Below are positions 1-7,210 of a stretch of 7,528 nucleotides of DNA, in pieces. The notes below the pieces were generated by a model that saw only the letters and a list, made by a program, of their open reading frames with translations, was not told where the DNA came from and did no database searches. This DNA comes from M3007 sp964392655 (GTDB taxonomy: Bacteria > Bacteroidota > Bacteroidia > Chitinophagales > Saprospiraceae). The DNA lies in assembly GCA_964392655.1 (NCBI GenBank), contig CAYMQY010000219.1, positions 1-7,528 of the forward strand. Direction: 5' to 3'. The number at the start of each line of letters is the position of its first letter. Position 1 is the first letter of the stretch. The translations under genes were made by a program, and so were the position numbers.

Positions 1-1698
1 TTTTGCGACACGGCGGTAGGGGGTTTCGAGGAAGCACATTTTGTTGATCTTGGCGTGCGTGCACAGCGTAGAGATCAGACCGATGTTCGGGCCTTCCGGT
101 GTTTCGATGGTGCAAAGGCGACCAGAGTGCGAATAGTGTACGTCGCGCACCTCAAAGCCGGCGCGTTCGCGGCTCAGACCGCCGGGGCCGAGGGCCGAGA
201 TACGCCGTTTGTGCGTAATTTCGGACAGCGGGTTCGTCTGGTCGAGGAACTGCGACAACTGGCTGGTGCCGAAGAACGAGTTGATGACCGAAGAGAGCGT
301 GCGGGCGTTGATCAGGTCAACCGGGGTGAACACCTCGTTGTCGCGCACGTTCATCCGCTCGCGGATGGTGCGGGCCATACGGGCCAGACCGACGCCGAAC
401 TGGGCGTACAGTTGCTCGCCCACGGTGCGCACGCGGCGGTTGGAGAGGTGGTCAATGTCGTCAATCTCGGCTTTGTTGTTGATGAGGCTGACGATGAAAC
501 GCACGATGGCGATGATGTCCTCCTTGGTCAACACTAAGTTGTCGGGGTCAATGTCCACCTGCAGTTTGCGGTTAATCTTGAAACGACCGACTTCGCCGAG
601 GTTGTAGCGTTTGTCGGAGAAAAACAGTTTCTCGATGATGCCGCGGGCGGTCTCGTCATCCGGGGGATCGGAGCCGCGCAACTGGCGGTAGATATAGGTC
701 ACGGCTTCGAGTTCGCTCGAAGTCGGGTCTTTTTGCAGTGTGTTGTAAATGATCGAGAAATCCTCGTCAATGTCCGTGCGCTGAAGGATAACGGTGACAG
801 CGCCGGAATCGAGAATTTGTTCGAGGTTTTCCTCGTCGAGCATGGTATCGCGCTCCAGGATCACCTCGTTACGCGGGATGGTAACCACCTCGCCGGTATC
901 TTCGTCCACGAAGTCCTCCGTCCAGCTCTTGAGCACGCGGGCGGCGAGTTTGCGGCCCACGGCGCCTTCGAGGTTTTCGCGGGTACAGGCTACCTCGTCG
1001 GCCAGGTTGAACAGATCCAGGATGGCCTTGTCGGTGTCGAAGCCGATAGCGCGCAGGAGCGTGGTGACGGGGAATTTCTTTTTCCGGTCGATGTATGCGT
1101 ACATGACCAGATTGATATCCGTGGCAAATTCCATCCACGCGCCTTTGAACGGGATAACCCGGGCGCTGTAGATTTTGGTGCCGTTCGGGTGGTAGCTCTG
1201 GCCGAAGAACACGCCGGGTGAGCGGTGCAACTGGGACACGATCACGCGTTCGGCGCCGTTGATGACGAACGTTCCCTTGGGTGTCATGTAGGGAATGTTG
1301 CCAAGGAACACGTCCTGCACGATCGTTTGGAAATCAATGTGTTCTTCGTCGTTGCAGGACAGGCGCAATTTTGCCTTGAGCGGTACCGAGTAGGTGAGGC
1401 CGCGCTGCATACACTCGTCAATGGAGTAACGCGGCGGGTCCACAAAATAATCGAGAAACTCGAGGTTGAAGATGTTGCGGGCGTCGGTGATCGGGAAATT
1501 TTCCTTGAAAACCTTGTACAGGCCTTCCGCAGCGCGGTTTTCCGGCGTGGTTTCCAACTGGAAAAATTCCTGGAACGACTTCAGCTGTATTTCGAGAAGG
1601 TCGGGATAGTGCCCGGCGAGTCGAATCTTGCCGAAGTTGACGCGCTCTTGCACGCCGGTTTTGGGCATTACCCCGGTAGTGGTGCCGTTATTGGTCAT
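1..1698 (-). CDS. rpoB: RNA polymerase beta subunit, N-terminal 566 residues (3' end outside window)
   Basis: This is the catalytic beta subunit of DNA-dependent RNA polymerase. I translated the minus strand from the ATG at 1698-1696; the frame stays open to base 1 with no stop or frameshift. Residues 142-162 carry the conserved GTFVINGAERVIVSQLHR block. Residues 477-506 are the rifampicin-pocket region: Q483, D486, H496 and S501 align with E. coli Q513, D516, H526 and S531 and all are wild type, while L485 and T488 replace E. coli M515 and N518. The IETPEGPNIGLI motif follows near the window edge. The gene breaks off at residue 566, whereas bacterial beta subunits run to roughly 1,200-1,300 residues, so more than half is missing. 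A second in-frame ATG (codon 11, at 1668) is a possible alternative start; neither has a Shine-Dalgarno sequence. It lies 313 bases downstream of rplL, and rpoC is expected to follow outside the window. Confidence 0.98.
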   Translation of the reverse strand, partial: MTNNGTTTGVMPKTGVQERVNFGKIRLAGHYPDLLEIQLKSFQEFFQLETTPENRAAEGLYKVFKENFPITDARNIFNLEFLDYFVDPPRYSIDECMQRGLTYSVPLKAKLRLSCNDEEHIDFQTIVQDVFLGNIPYMTPKGTFVINGAERVIVSQLHRSPGVFFGQSYHPNGTKIYSARVIPFKGAWMEFATDINLVMYAYIDRKKKFPVTTLLRAIGFDTDKAILDLFNLADEVACTRENLEGAVGRKLAARVLKSWTEDFVDEDTGEVVTIPRNEVILERDTMLDEENLEQILDSGAVTVILQRTDIDEDFSIIYNTLQKDPTSSELEAVTYIYRQLRGSDPPDDETARGIIEKLFFSDKRYNLGEVGRFKINRKLQVDIDPDNLVLTKEDIIAIVRFIVSLINNKAEIDDIDHLSNRRVRTVGEQLYAQFGVGLARMARTIRERMNVRDNEVFTPVDLINARTLSSVINSFFGTSQLSQFLDQTNPLSEITHKRRISALGPGGLSRERAGFEVRDVHYSHSGRLCTIETPEGPNIGLISTLCTHAKINKMCFLETPYRRVAK

Positions 1699-1733
1699 TT
1701 TATGCAAAATATGCTGGTGTGCGATTTGCAGAT

Positions 1734-1754
1734 CGGCCAGAACTTTTTTGGCCG
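1734..1754 (-). promoter_or_regulatory. Short hairpin just upstream of rpoB
   Basis: On the minus strand CGGCCA pairs with TGGCCG (6 bp, perfect) across a 9-base loop AAAAAGTTC. It ends 35 bases before the rpoB ATG. There is no U-tract after it, so it is not a standard terminator. It could be part of the rpoB leader fold, or chance: the stem is short. Confidence 0.35.
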
Positions 1755-1838
1755 GAATTTGGAAGGCGAGCGGAAAAGACTTGTTTTGAACGCCTGAAGC
1801 GCCAAAAGGTTTTCCCCGTGCCGGTACAGACAACGAGA

Positions 1839-1876
1839 GGCTTAACGCGCCCCGGGTGCCGGAGCGGCGTTAAGCC
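1839..1876 (-). promoter_or_regulatory. Strong 17-bp hairpin between rplL and rpoB (possible attenuator or RNase III site)
   Basis: The transcript would fold as GGCUUAACGC paired with GCGUUAAGCC (10 bp, perfect), one bulged C, then GCUCCGG paired with CCGGGGC (7 bp with one U-G pair) closed by a CAC triloop. The base after the hairpin begins UCUCGUUGUC, not a U-tract, so full intrinsic termination is unlikely. A U-rich stretch lies about 14 bases upstream of the stem instead. A near-continuous 17-bp helix at this place resembles the processing and attenuation element known between rplL and rpoB in E. coli. The fold is read directly; the function is inferred from position. Confidence 0.65.
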
Positions 1877-1948
1877 AATCGTTTATTCTGAAAAAATAAA
1901 AAAGGACATGCAGAGCGTCTGGTCGAAATCGTAAGTCTGAAAGGTGAA

Positions 1949-1966
1949 GCACTCTTGCGAGAGTGC
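1949..1966 (-). promoter_or_regulatory. 7-bp hairpin downstream of rplL
   Basis: GCACTCT pairs perfectly with AGAGTGC across a four-base loop (CGCA on the minus strand). It starts 45 bases after the rplL stop. The following sequence is TTCACCTTTC, which is not a clean U-tract, so at most it is a weak or partial terminator or an mRNA 3'-end stabiliser for the ribosomal-protein section. Confidence 0.45.
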
Positions 1967-2011
1967 AAATCGGGGGCAGTTTTTTAAAACTTACCCGCTG
2001 TACCCTTTCGC

Positions 2012-2395
2012 TTACTTGACTTCGATGACAGCGCCGGCAGCCTCGAGGGTGCTCTTGATGGATTCGGCTTCGGCTTTGTTTACGCCTGCCTTCAGTTCGC
2101 TCGGCGCGCCGTCTACGAGGTCTTTTGCCTCTTTCAAGCCTAGGCCGAGGAGGTTTTTCACCTCTTTCACCACGTTGAGTTTATTGGCGCCTGCATCTTT
2201 CAGGATGACGTTAAACTCCGTTTGCTCGACAGCTGCAGCTTCGCCACCGCCACCGCCGGCAGGAGCTACTGCTACTGCTACTGCGGATGCAGCGGGTTCG
2301 ATGCCATAATCGTCCTTGAGGATACCGGCCAGCTCGTTGGCCTCTTTGATGGTCAGGTTAACCAGTTGTTCGGCCAAAGATTTCAAATCTGCCAT
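2012..2395 (-). CDS. rplL: 50S ribosomal protein L7/L12
   Basis: L7/L12 forms the flexible stalk of the large subunit. It is present as dimers bound to L10 and recruits and stimulates the GTPase factors EF-Tu, EF-G, IF2 and RF3. The 127-residue product has the usual three parts: an N-terminal dimerisation and L10-binding region (about 1-33), an Ala/Val/Gly-rich hinge (about 34-57, with five consecutive glycines), and a C-terminal factor-binding domain (about 58-127) whose KLNVVKEVKNLLGLGLKEAK helix region begins near residue 72. Length is normal for the family. The ATG at 2395 is preceded by an A/T-rich stretch without a Shine-Dalgarno sequence. It follows rplJ by 120 bases, the usual stalk-gene pair. 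Confidence 0.98.
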   Translation of the reverse strand: MADLKSLAEQLVNLTIKEANELAGILKDDYGIEPAASAVAVAVAPAGGGGGEAAAVEQTEFNVILKDAGANKLNVVKEVKNLLGLGLKEAKDLVDGAPSELKAGVNKAEAESIKSTLEAAGAVIEVK

Positions 2396-2515
2396 TGTGT
2401 AAAAAATTTAGAATGGTTTGCTAAATGATGGTTGATGGTATTCGGGGCGTTCGCGTATAGGTGCGTACTTGGAAGCCAATATTCAATTTCGCCGAAGCAT
2501 AGCCGGCGCTGCGGT

Positions 2516-3040
2516 TTAGCCGCGCTCTTCCAGCGTCTTGACGATACCGGCAATTTTGCCGCCGGTTGCCTTGAGCTGGCCGGCCAGGGTGCGTCCGGGC
2601 GACTGGAGCAGGCCGATGATTTCGCCGACGAGTTCCTCTTTGTTTTTCAACGAAACCAGCGCTTTGAGCTGGTCGTCGCCGATGAACACGCTGGAATCAA
2701 TGTAGGCGGCCTTGAGGATCGGGCGTTCCGAAGTTTTGCGGAACTCTTCGATCAGTTTGGCGGGCGCCTTCGGGTTATCGGAGATGAGGATGGTGGTCGG
2801 GCCATGAAGTACCTCGAACAATGCCTTGTATCCTTTTTCCTCGGCAGCATCTTCGAGCGCCTTCTGGATCAGGGTGTTTTTAGCCACCTTGACAGTCACG
2901 CCTTTTTCAAAGCACATCCGACGGAACTGGTTGATCTTGGCTACCGTCAAAGTCGAGGAATCGGCAAGGTAGAAGAAAGGCGTGCTGCCTAATTGTTCCT
3001 TGAGTTCCGCGATGGCTGCGGTTTTATCTTCTCTTGTCAT
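2516..3040 (-). CDS. rplJ: 50S ribosomal protein L10
   Basis: L10 anchors the stalk: its N-terminal domain binds 23S rRNA beside L11, and its C-terminal helix carries the L7/L12 dimers. The 174-residue product shows the family pattern, with VKVAKNTLIQKAL at about residues 50-62, the GPTTILISD segment at 80-88, and a long C-terminal helix from about 153 onward. It starts 49 bases after the rplA stop. In E. coli a long leader in the rplA-rplJ gap binds the L10-L7/L12 complex for translational autoregulation. A gap this short leaves little room for that leader, so any feedback would have to work differently or use rplA coding sequence. Confidence 0.97.
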   Translation of the reverse strand: MTREDKTAAIAELKEQLGSTPFFYLADSSTLTVAKINQFRRMCFEKGVTVKVAKNTLIQKALEDAAEEKGYKALFEVLHGPTTILISDNPKAPAKLIEEFRKTSERPILKAAYIDSSVFIGDDQLKALVSLKNKEELVGEIIGLLQSPGRTLAGQLKATGGKIAGIVKTLEERG

Positions 3041-3089
3041 TTCAATCTAAGTTTGAGAATGCGTCAATTTTTGATGGTTCAGCCGGCGG

Positions 3090-3785
3090 TTACACTTTGA
3101 TGGACTTGGGATCTACTGCGATACCGGGGCTCATGGTGCTGGCCACGGAAACGGATTTCATGTAGATGCCCTTGGCGCTGGAAGGCTTCATGCGCACCAG
3201 CGTGGCGATCAGTTCGTGCGCGTTGTCGGTCAGTTGATCGGGCGTAAAGGAAACGCGGCCAATGGAAGCGTGTACGATCCCGAACTTGTCTACCCGGAAA
3301 GCGATCTTGCCTTTTTTGACCTCCTGCACCGCAGAAGCGATGTCGTTGGTCACGGTACCCGTTTTCGGGTTGGGCATGAGGCCGCGCGGGCCGAGGATAC
3401 GGGCCACTTTACCGAGTTGAGCCATTACGCTGGGAAGTGCAATGATCACATCCACGTCCATCCAGCCTTCGGTAACCTTTTGGATGTATTCGTCCAGACC
3501 CACGAAATCAGCCCCGGCTTCTTTGGCTTCGGCTTCTTTGTCGGGTGTGCAAAAGACCAGCACGCGTTTGGTTTTACCGGTACCATGCGGGAGGGAAACG
3601 GTGCCGCGCAGGGCCTGATCGGCTTTTCTCGGATCGAGGCCGAGGCGCACGTGCACGTCTACCGATGCGTTGAACTTGGCGGTGTTGACGTCCTTAACAA
3701 GGCTCATGGCTTCGGAAAGCACATAGAGCTTGTCTTTGTCCACCTTCGGATCAACGACTTTGCGTTTTTTTGTCAGTTGTGCCAT
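3090..3785 (-). CDS. rplA: 50S ribosomal protein L1
   Basis: L1 forms the mobile stalk beside the E site that helps release deacylated tRNA. In many bacteria it also represses translation of its own rplK-rplA message. The 231-residue product is of family length. Key blocks are GTVSLPHGTGK at about 61-71, the signature LGPRGLMPNPKTGTV at 131-145, FRVDKFGIVHASIG at about 163-176, and the C-terminal KGIYMKSVSVASTMSPG at about 205-221. The ATG at 3785 is preceded by TTTTTTA and has no Shine-Dalgarno sequence. The 157-base gap from rplK is unusual for this tightly linked pair and holds a small hairpin and a long inverted repeat. Confidence 0.98.
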   Translation of the reverse strand: MAQLTKKRKVVDPKVDKDKLYVLSEAMSLVKDVNTAKFNASVDVHVRLGLDPRKADQALRGTVSLPHGTGKTKRVLVFCTPDKEAEAKEAGADFVGLDEYIQKVTEGWMDVDVIIALPSVMAQLGKVARILGPRGLMPNPKTGTVTNDIASAVQEVKKGKIAFRVDKFGIVHASIGRVSFTPDQLTDNAHELIATLVRMKPSSAKGIYMKSVSVASTMSPGIAVDPKSIKV

Positions 3786-3809
3786 TAAAAAATGTGTTTA
3801 AGGTTAAGC

Positions 3810-3828
3810 GTTTCGGTTGGGCCGAAAC
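3810..3828 (-). promoter_or_regulatory. Perfect 7-bp hairpin in the rplA leader
   Basis: GTTTCGG pairs with CCGAAAC across a five-base loop (CCCAA on the minus strand). It ends 24 bases before the rplA ATG. No U-tract follows it in the transcript. It may shape initiation at rplA or be a protein-binding hairpin. L1 itself is a candidate ligand only by location; I cannot match it to the L1-binding consensus. Confidence 0.45.
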
Positions 3829-3840
3829 TCCCTTTGTATT

Positions 3841-3940
3841 AGGTTTAACGGGTTGAGCGGGTTTGCAGGTTGAGCGGGTTGGGTACAATTGGGTTATCGC
3901 AACCCGTTAAACCCGCAAACCCGTTAAACCCGTTCAACCT
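3841..3940 (-). repeat. Imperfect 40-bp inverted repeat in rplK-rplA spacer (GGTTTAACG words)
   Basis: Bases 3841-3880 and 3901-3940 are reverse complements at 34 of 40 positions, with a 20-base loop between them. Each arm is itself a degenerate tandem array of a roughly 9-base word (GGTTTAACG/GGTTGAGCG on one side, AACCCGTTA on the other). In the transcribed strand the G/T-rich arm comes first. The outer end lies two bases past the rplK stop codon. No U-tract follows, so it does not look like an intrinsic terminator. Confidence 0.85.
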
Positions 3941-3942
3941 TT

Positions 3943-4389
3943 TTAAGCCCACGGGGGCGTGCCTTCTACCGTAATCCCCATGCTGCGCGCCGTGCCGGCC
4001 ACCATTTTCATGGCGGATTCGATGGTGAAGCAGTTGAGGTCGGGCATTTTGTTTTCAGCGATGGCGCGTACTTGATCCCAGGTCACCGAGCCTACTTTTT
4101 TGCGGTTGGGTTCGGCGGAGCCTTTGCCAGGCGCCAGTTTGACGGCTTCGAACAACTGGATGGCCGCGGGCGGGGTCTTGATGACAAAGTCAAATGTTTT
4201 GTCTTTGTACACCGAGATTACCACCGGAAGGATTTTGCCGATTTGTTCTTGCGTCTGCGCGTTGAAGCGCTTGCAGAATTCCATGATATTGACGCCCTTC
4301 GAGCCGAGAGCCGGACCGATCGGGGGAGCCGGGTTGGCCTGGCCGCCTTTTACCTGGAGTTTGATATAAATGTCTACTTCTTTTGCCAT
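3943..4389 (-). CDS. rplK: 50S ribosomal protein L11
   Basis: L11 binds the GTPase-associated region of 23S rRNA, works with L10 and L7/L12 in factor-dependent GTP hydrolysis, and is needed for sensing uncharged tRNA by RelA-type enzymes. The N-terminal domain shows the proline-rich switch segment PAPPIGPALG at about residues 20-29, followed by GVNIMEFCKRFN. The C-terminal rRNA-binding domain ends with GTARSMGITVEG. The 148 residues slightly exceed the E. coli length of about 142, by a short C-terminal extension ending in TPPWA. It lies 109 bases after nusG. The ATG at 4389 has no Shine-Dalgarno sequence. Confidence 0.98.
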   Translation of the reverse strand: MAKEVDIYIKLQVKGGQANPAPPIGPALGSKGVNIMEFCKRFNAQTQEQIGKILPVVISVYKDKTFDFVIKTPPAAIQLFEAVKLAPGKGSAEPNRKKVGSVTWDQVRAIAENKMPDLNCFTIESAMKMVAGTARSMGITVEGTPPWA

Positions 4390-4467
4390 TGGATCAGCTT
4401 GTTACAAAACAGCGTTCACAAAATGTTGAAAAATATGAATCGTATCGGGTTGCCTTGGATGGAAGCG

Positions 4468-4486
4468 TGTCCGGGAGAAGCGGACA
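4468..4486 (-). promoter_or_regulatory. Hairpin in the rplK leader just after nusG
   Basis: TGTCCG pairs with CGGACA (6 bp) across the loop CTTCTCC on the minus strand, beginning 12 bases after the nusG stop. No U-tract follows. In several bacteria L1 binds a stem in the rplK leader to repress rplK-rplA. This hairpin is in the right gene order for such a site, but I cannot confirm the L1-binding internal loop by eye. Confidence 0.35.
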
Positions 4487-4498
4487 TCGGCGGCAATC

Positions 4499-5068
4499 CT
4501 AACTGATTTTATCTACTTGCATGAAACTCAACTCGACCTCGGTACCACGTCCGAAAATCTTGACGATAACCTTGATCTTCTTCTTCTCTTCGTTCACCTC
4601 CTGAATATCGCCCACAAACTCGGCAAACGGCCCATCAATAATTTTGACGGTTTCGCCTACGAGGAACGGCTCGGCCATGGTTTCGCCGGCTTCGCTGCTG
4701 TCGTCCACCTTGCCAAGGAGTCGGTTGGCTTCATTCTGGGTCATGGGAATGGGTGTTTCCTTGCCCAAAAAATGAATAACGTTAGGCATATCGCTGATCA
4801 TCTTGGCGACGTCGCCATTCAGACGACTGCCATAAGCCTCGACAAGGATATAGCCCGGGAGCAAATTGCGCTCCTGAGCCACTTTTTTCCCGTTGCGGAT
4901 TTTGTATACCTTTTCGGTGGGGACGATCACCTGAAAGATAAAATCTTTCCAGTTGGAACGATCAACCTCGAGGTCAATGCGTTCCTTGATCTTTTTCTCC
5001 TTGCCACTGATGACCCGAAGCGAGTACCATTTTTTCCCTTCGGCCCCTGCTGCCGTTGTCGTATCCAT
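4499..5068 (-). CDS. nusG: Transcription termination/antitermination factor NusG
   Basis: NusG binds the RNA polymerase clamp (beta' and beta subunits), affects elongation and pausing, and links polymerase to Rho or to the ribosome. The 189-residue product has an NGN domain at about residues 12-110, with WYSLRVISGKEKK at its start and LLPGYILVEA at 69-78, a linker, and a C-terminal KOW domain at about 134-189 with VGETVKIIDGPFAEFVGDI. Length is slightly above E. coli (181), with a short polar N-terminal extension (TTTAAGAEGK) before the NGN domain. It follows secE by 67 bases, the universal secE-nusG pairing, and precedes rplK. Confidence 0.97.
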   Translation of the reverse strand: MDTTTAAGAEGKKWYSLRVISGKEKKIKERIDLEVDRSNWKDFIFQVIVPTEKVYKIRNGKKVAQERNLLPGYILVEAYGSRLNGDVAKMISDMPNVIHFLGKETPIPMTQNEANRLLGKVDDSSEAGETMAEPFLVGETVKIIDGPFAEFVGDIQEVNEEKKKIKVIVKIFGRGTEVELSFMQVDKIS

Positions 5069-5135
5069 TTCTTTGTTCTTGAATCTTTTGGAAAGAGGGG
5101 GTGAGAAAGCAGAAAGACTACCCGGAGGCGGTTGC

Positions 5136-5324
5136 TTACGCTTTGTAAATGAAATTGAACAACAAGTTGCAGCTACCGTCCATCACAAGGACGACGAGAG
5201 CGAGTATGGCGGAAGTAACCAGTACTACGATCGTGCTTTCTCCCAGTTGAGCGAAAGTGGGCCAGGAGACGTTTTTCACCAACTCGTGGTAACTCTCCTT
5301 CAGATACAGCGAAATCCTGTCCAT
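5136..5324 (-). CDS. secE: Preprotein translocase subunit SecE
   Basis: SecE clamps SecY in the inner-membrane translocon. This is the short single-span form typical of most bacteria (62 residues; the E. coli protein has three spans). An amphipathic segment comes first (YLKESYHELVKNVSWPT, about 7-23, with the conserved WPT), then a transmembrane segment at about 31-57. Its place directly upstream of nusG supports the call for such a small protein. The ATG at 5324 comes 138 bases after the tRNA-Trp; that gap holds two small hairpins and no ORF I would call. Confidence 0.95.
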   Translation of the reverse strand: MDRISLYLKESYHELVKNVSWPTFAQLGESTIVVLVTSAILALVVLVMDGSCNLLFNFIYKA

Positions 5325-5346
5325 GCCGGTTTTAGTTTGCGTTGCC

Positions 5347-5366
5347 CGGTCCGAAATTGGAGACCG
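5347..5366 (-). promoter_or_regulatory. Small hairpin upstream of secE
   Basis: CGGTC pairs with GACCG on the minus strand (5 bp, 6 with a T-G pair) over a loop of 8-10 bases. It ends 22 bases before the secE ATG. It is short enough to be chance and no U-tract follows. Confidence 0.25.
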
Positions 5367-5428
5367 TAACAGATTTTGTCAAAAAAGTCCGCAGGCCCCA
5401 AAGCAGCCGACGAACCTGAACCATGATT

Positions 5429-5446
5429 GTCCCAAAAAGCAGGGAC
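5429..5446 (-). promoter_or_regulatory. Small hairpin in the tRNA-Trp trailer
   Basis: GTCCC pairs with GGGAC over a loop TGCTTTTT on the minus strand, 16 bases past the tRNA-Trp 3' end. It may mark the trailer for 3'-end trimming. The T-run lies in the loop rather than after the stem, so it is not a terminator of the usual form. Confidence 0.3.
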
Positions 5447-5462
5447 TATTGGTACTGAAATG

Positions 5463-5535
5463 CAGGGGCAGCAGGGCTCGAACCCGCAGCCTGCGGTTTT
5501 GGAGACCGCCACTCTACCAATTGAGCTATGCCCCT
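5463..5535 (-). tRNA. trnW: tRNA-Trp (CCA)
   Basis: This 73-base tRNA has a perfect acceptor stem (AGGGGCA with TGCCCCT). The anticodon CCA lies at 5502-5500 in a GCGGT/ACCGC stem, and the T-arm has a normal TTCGAGC loop. A1-U72 and discriminator G73 fit bacterial tryptophanyl-tRNA synthetase identity. The 3' CCA is not encoded. It sits between tuf and secE, a position used for tRNA-Trp in many bacteria, and is probably released from the tuf-secE transcript by RNase P and 3' processing. Confidence 0.98.
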
Positions 5536-5542
5536 TTGGAAC

Positions 5543-5625
5543 AGTTTTGAGTTTTAGGTTTTGAGTTTTGAGTTGGCCTAACTAAGCGAAGGCAACTCAA
5601 AACTCAAAACCCAAAACTCGAAACT
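5543..5625 (-). repeat. 33-bp inverted repeat filling the tuf/tRNA-Trp spacer (GTTTTGAG words)
   Basis: Bases 5543-5575 and 5593-5625 are reverse complements at 31 of 33 positions, with a 17-base loop. The arms are made of the repeated word AGTTTTG with small changes. One arm begins at the base directly after the tuf TAA stop, and the other ends seven bases before the tRNA-Trp 5' end, so the hairpin is the whole spacer. In the transcript the G/U-rich arm comes first. No U-tract follows, which argues against simple termination. Confidence 0.9.
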
Positions 5626-6822
<1,197 letters not shown>

Positions 6823-6860
6823 TGGTTCAGACTGAAAATTTGTTGAATGATAATTTGTTA

Positions 6861-6933
6861 ATGTGATAATGTGATAAATGAATATCCGACCCTGAACATC
6901 GTAGTCAAAGATCAAATTATCCTATTATCACAT
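6861..6933 (-). repeat. Imperfect inverted repeat in the tuf leader (TGATAAT words)
   Basis: Bases 6861-6881 and about 6912-6933 are partly reverse complementary: ATGTGATAAT matches exactly, then two mismatches, then GATAA matches, then partial pairing. The loop is about 30 bases. The TGATAAT word is repeated, so alternative registers can pair. It occupies the tRNA-Thr to tuf spacer and ends six bases from the tRNA 3' end. It might shape the tuf 5' leader; there is no terminator-like U-tract. Confidence 0.65.
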
Positions 6934-6939
6934 CGTTTG

Positions 6940-7011
<72 letters not shown>

Positions 7012-7016
7012 AGGAA

Positions 7017-7089
7017 CGTTGCTTGTTTTTCGCTAAAAGTTGTCCGTTTAGAAAAAAAACGCTCAACCATCAAAGAACAACTATCAACG
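7017..7089 (-). repeat. Weak inverted repeat in the tRNA-Gly/tRNA-Thr spacer
   Basis: Bases 7017-7042 and 7064-7089 match as reverse complements at about 18 of 26 positions, with the outer CGTTG/CAACG and inner GTTG/CAAC blocks exact. The arms end five and eight bases from the neighbouring tRNA ends. On its own this is marginal. It is listed because its placement and strand polarity match the stronger repeats nearby. Confidence 0.4.
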
Positions 7090-7097
7090 GGCCAAGG

Positions 7098-7170
7098 AGC
7101 GGCGGACGAGATTCGAACTCGCGACATTCAGCTTGGAAGGCTGACGCTCTACCAACTGAGCTACCACCGC
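7098..7170 (-). tRNA. trnG: tRNA-Gly (UCC)
   Basis: This 73-base tRNA has acceptor stem GCGGTGG with CCGCCGC (one T-G pair). The anticodon TCC lies at 7137-7135 in a TCAGC/GCTGA stem, and the T-loop is TTCGAAT. Discriminator U73 is normal for bacterial glycine tRNA. CCA is not encoded. It is third in the Thr-Tyr-Gly-Thr cluster, matching glyT of E. coli in both order and anticodon. Confidence 0.98.
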
Positions 7171-7175
7171 GAAAT

Positions 7176-7210
7176 AGTTTTGAGTTTTGAGTTTTGAGTT
7201 TTGAGTTTTG
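7176..7210. repeat. Tandem heptamer (AGTTTTG) x5
   Basis: Five exact copies of AGTTTTG lie head to tail, followed by a partial copy AGTTG. This forms one arm of the spacer hairpin. The opposite arm has the same word but with five substitutions, suggesting recent slippage or expansion on one side only. Confidence 0.95.

Larger units (their letters stand above)
1699..2011 (-). other. rplL-rpoB spacer with three hairpins, no gene
   Basis: This is the longest non-coding gap in the window (313 bases). I see no plausible gene on either strand. Read in the transcribed direction it holds a 7-bp hairpin about 45 bases after the rplL stop, then a T-rich tract (about 1904-1891), then a very strong hairpin (1876-1839), then a 6-bp hairpin (1754-1734) ending 35 bases before the rpoB ATG. 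No TAnnTTTG promoter word occurs on the minus strand. In E. coli the equivalent spacer holds a partial attenuator and an RNase III cleavage site that set rpoB expression below that of the ribosomal proteins. A similar role here is inferred from position and structure. Confidence 0.7.

Noticed and set aside
211..267. Rifampicin-resistance mutation in rpoB
   Set aside because: The key positions (Q513, D516, H526, S531 in E. coli numbering) are all wild type; L485 and T488 look like ordinary lineage variation.
869..1138. 89-codon minus-strand open frame inside rpoB
   Set aside because: It is an out-of-frame reading of rpoB. The rpoB frame itself is open and conserved across it.
733..1797. Plus-strand open frames opposite rpoB
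   Set aside because: They overlap the verified rpoB frame along their length, and their peptides show only the composition of mirrored rpoB codons.
5378..5383. TTGACA on the minus strand upstream of secE, resembling a sigma70 -35 box
   Set aside because: No good -10 partner lies at suitable spacing, and Bacteroidota sigma factors do not use this word.
5300..5550. Plus and minus open frames over the secE start and tRNA-Trp
   Set aside because: They run through the tRNA gene and secE start, and have no recognisable protein features.
5543..5625. Insertion sequence or MITE
   Set aside because: I see no target-site duplication and the arms are low-complexity heptamers. A dispersed element remains possible and is listed as a finding instead.
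6823..6915. In-frame upstream ATG that would extend EF-Tu by 31 residues
   Set aside because: The extension is encoded by the leader repeat and matches no EF-Tu N-terminus; the start at 6822 gives the standard MAKE... sequence.
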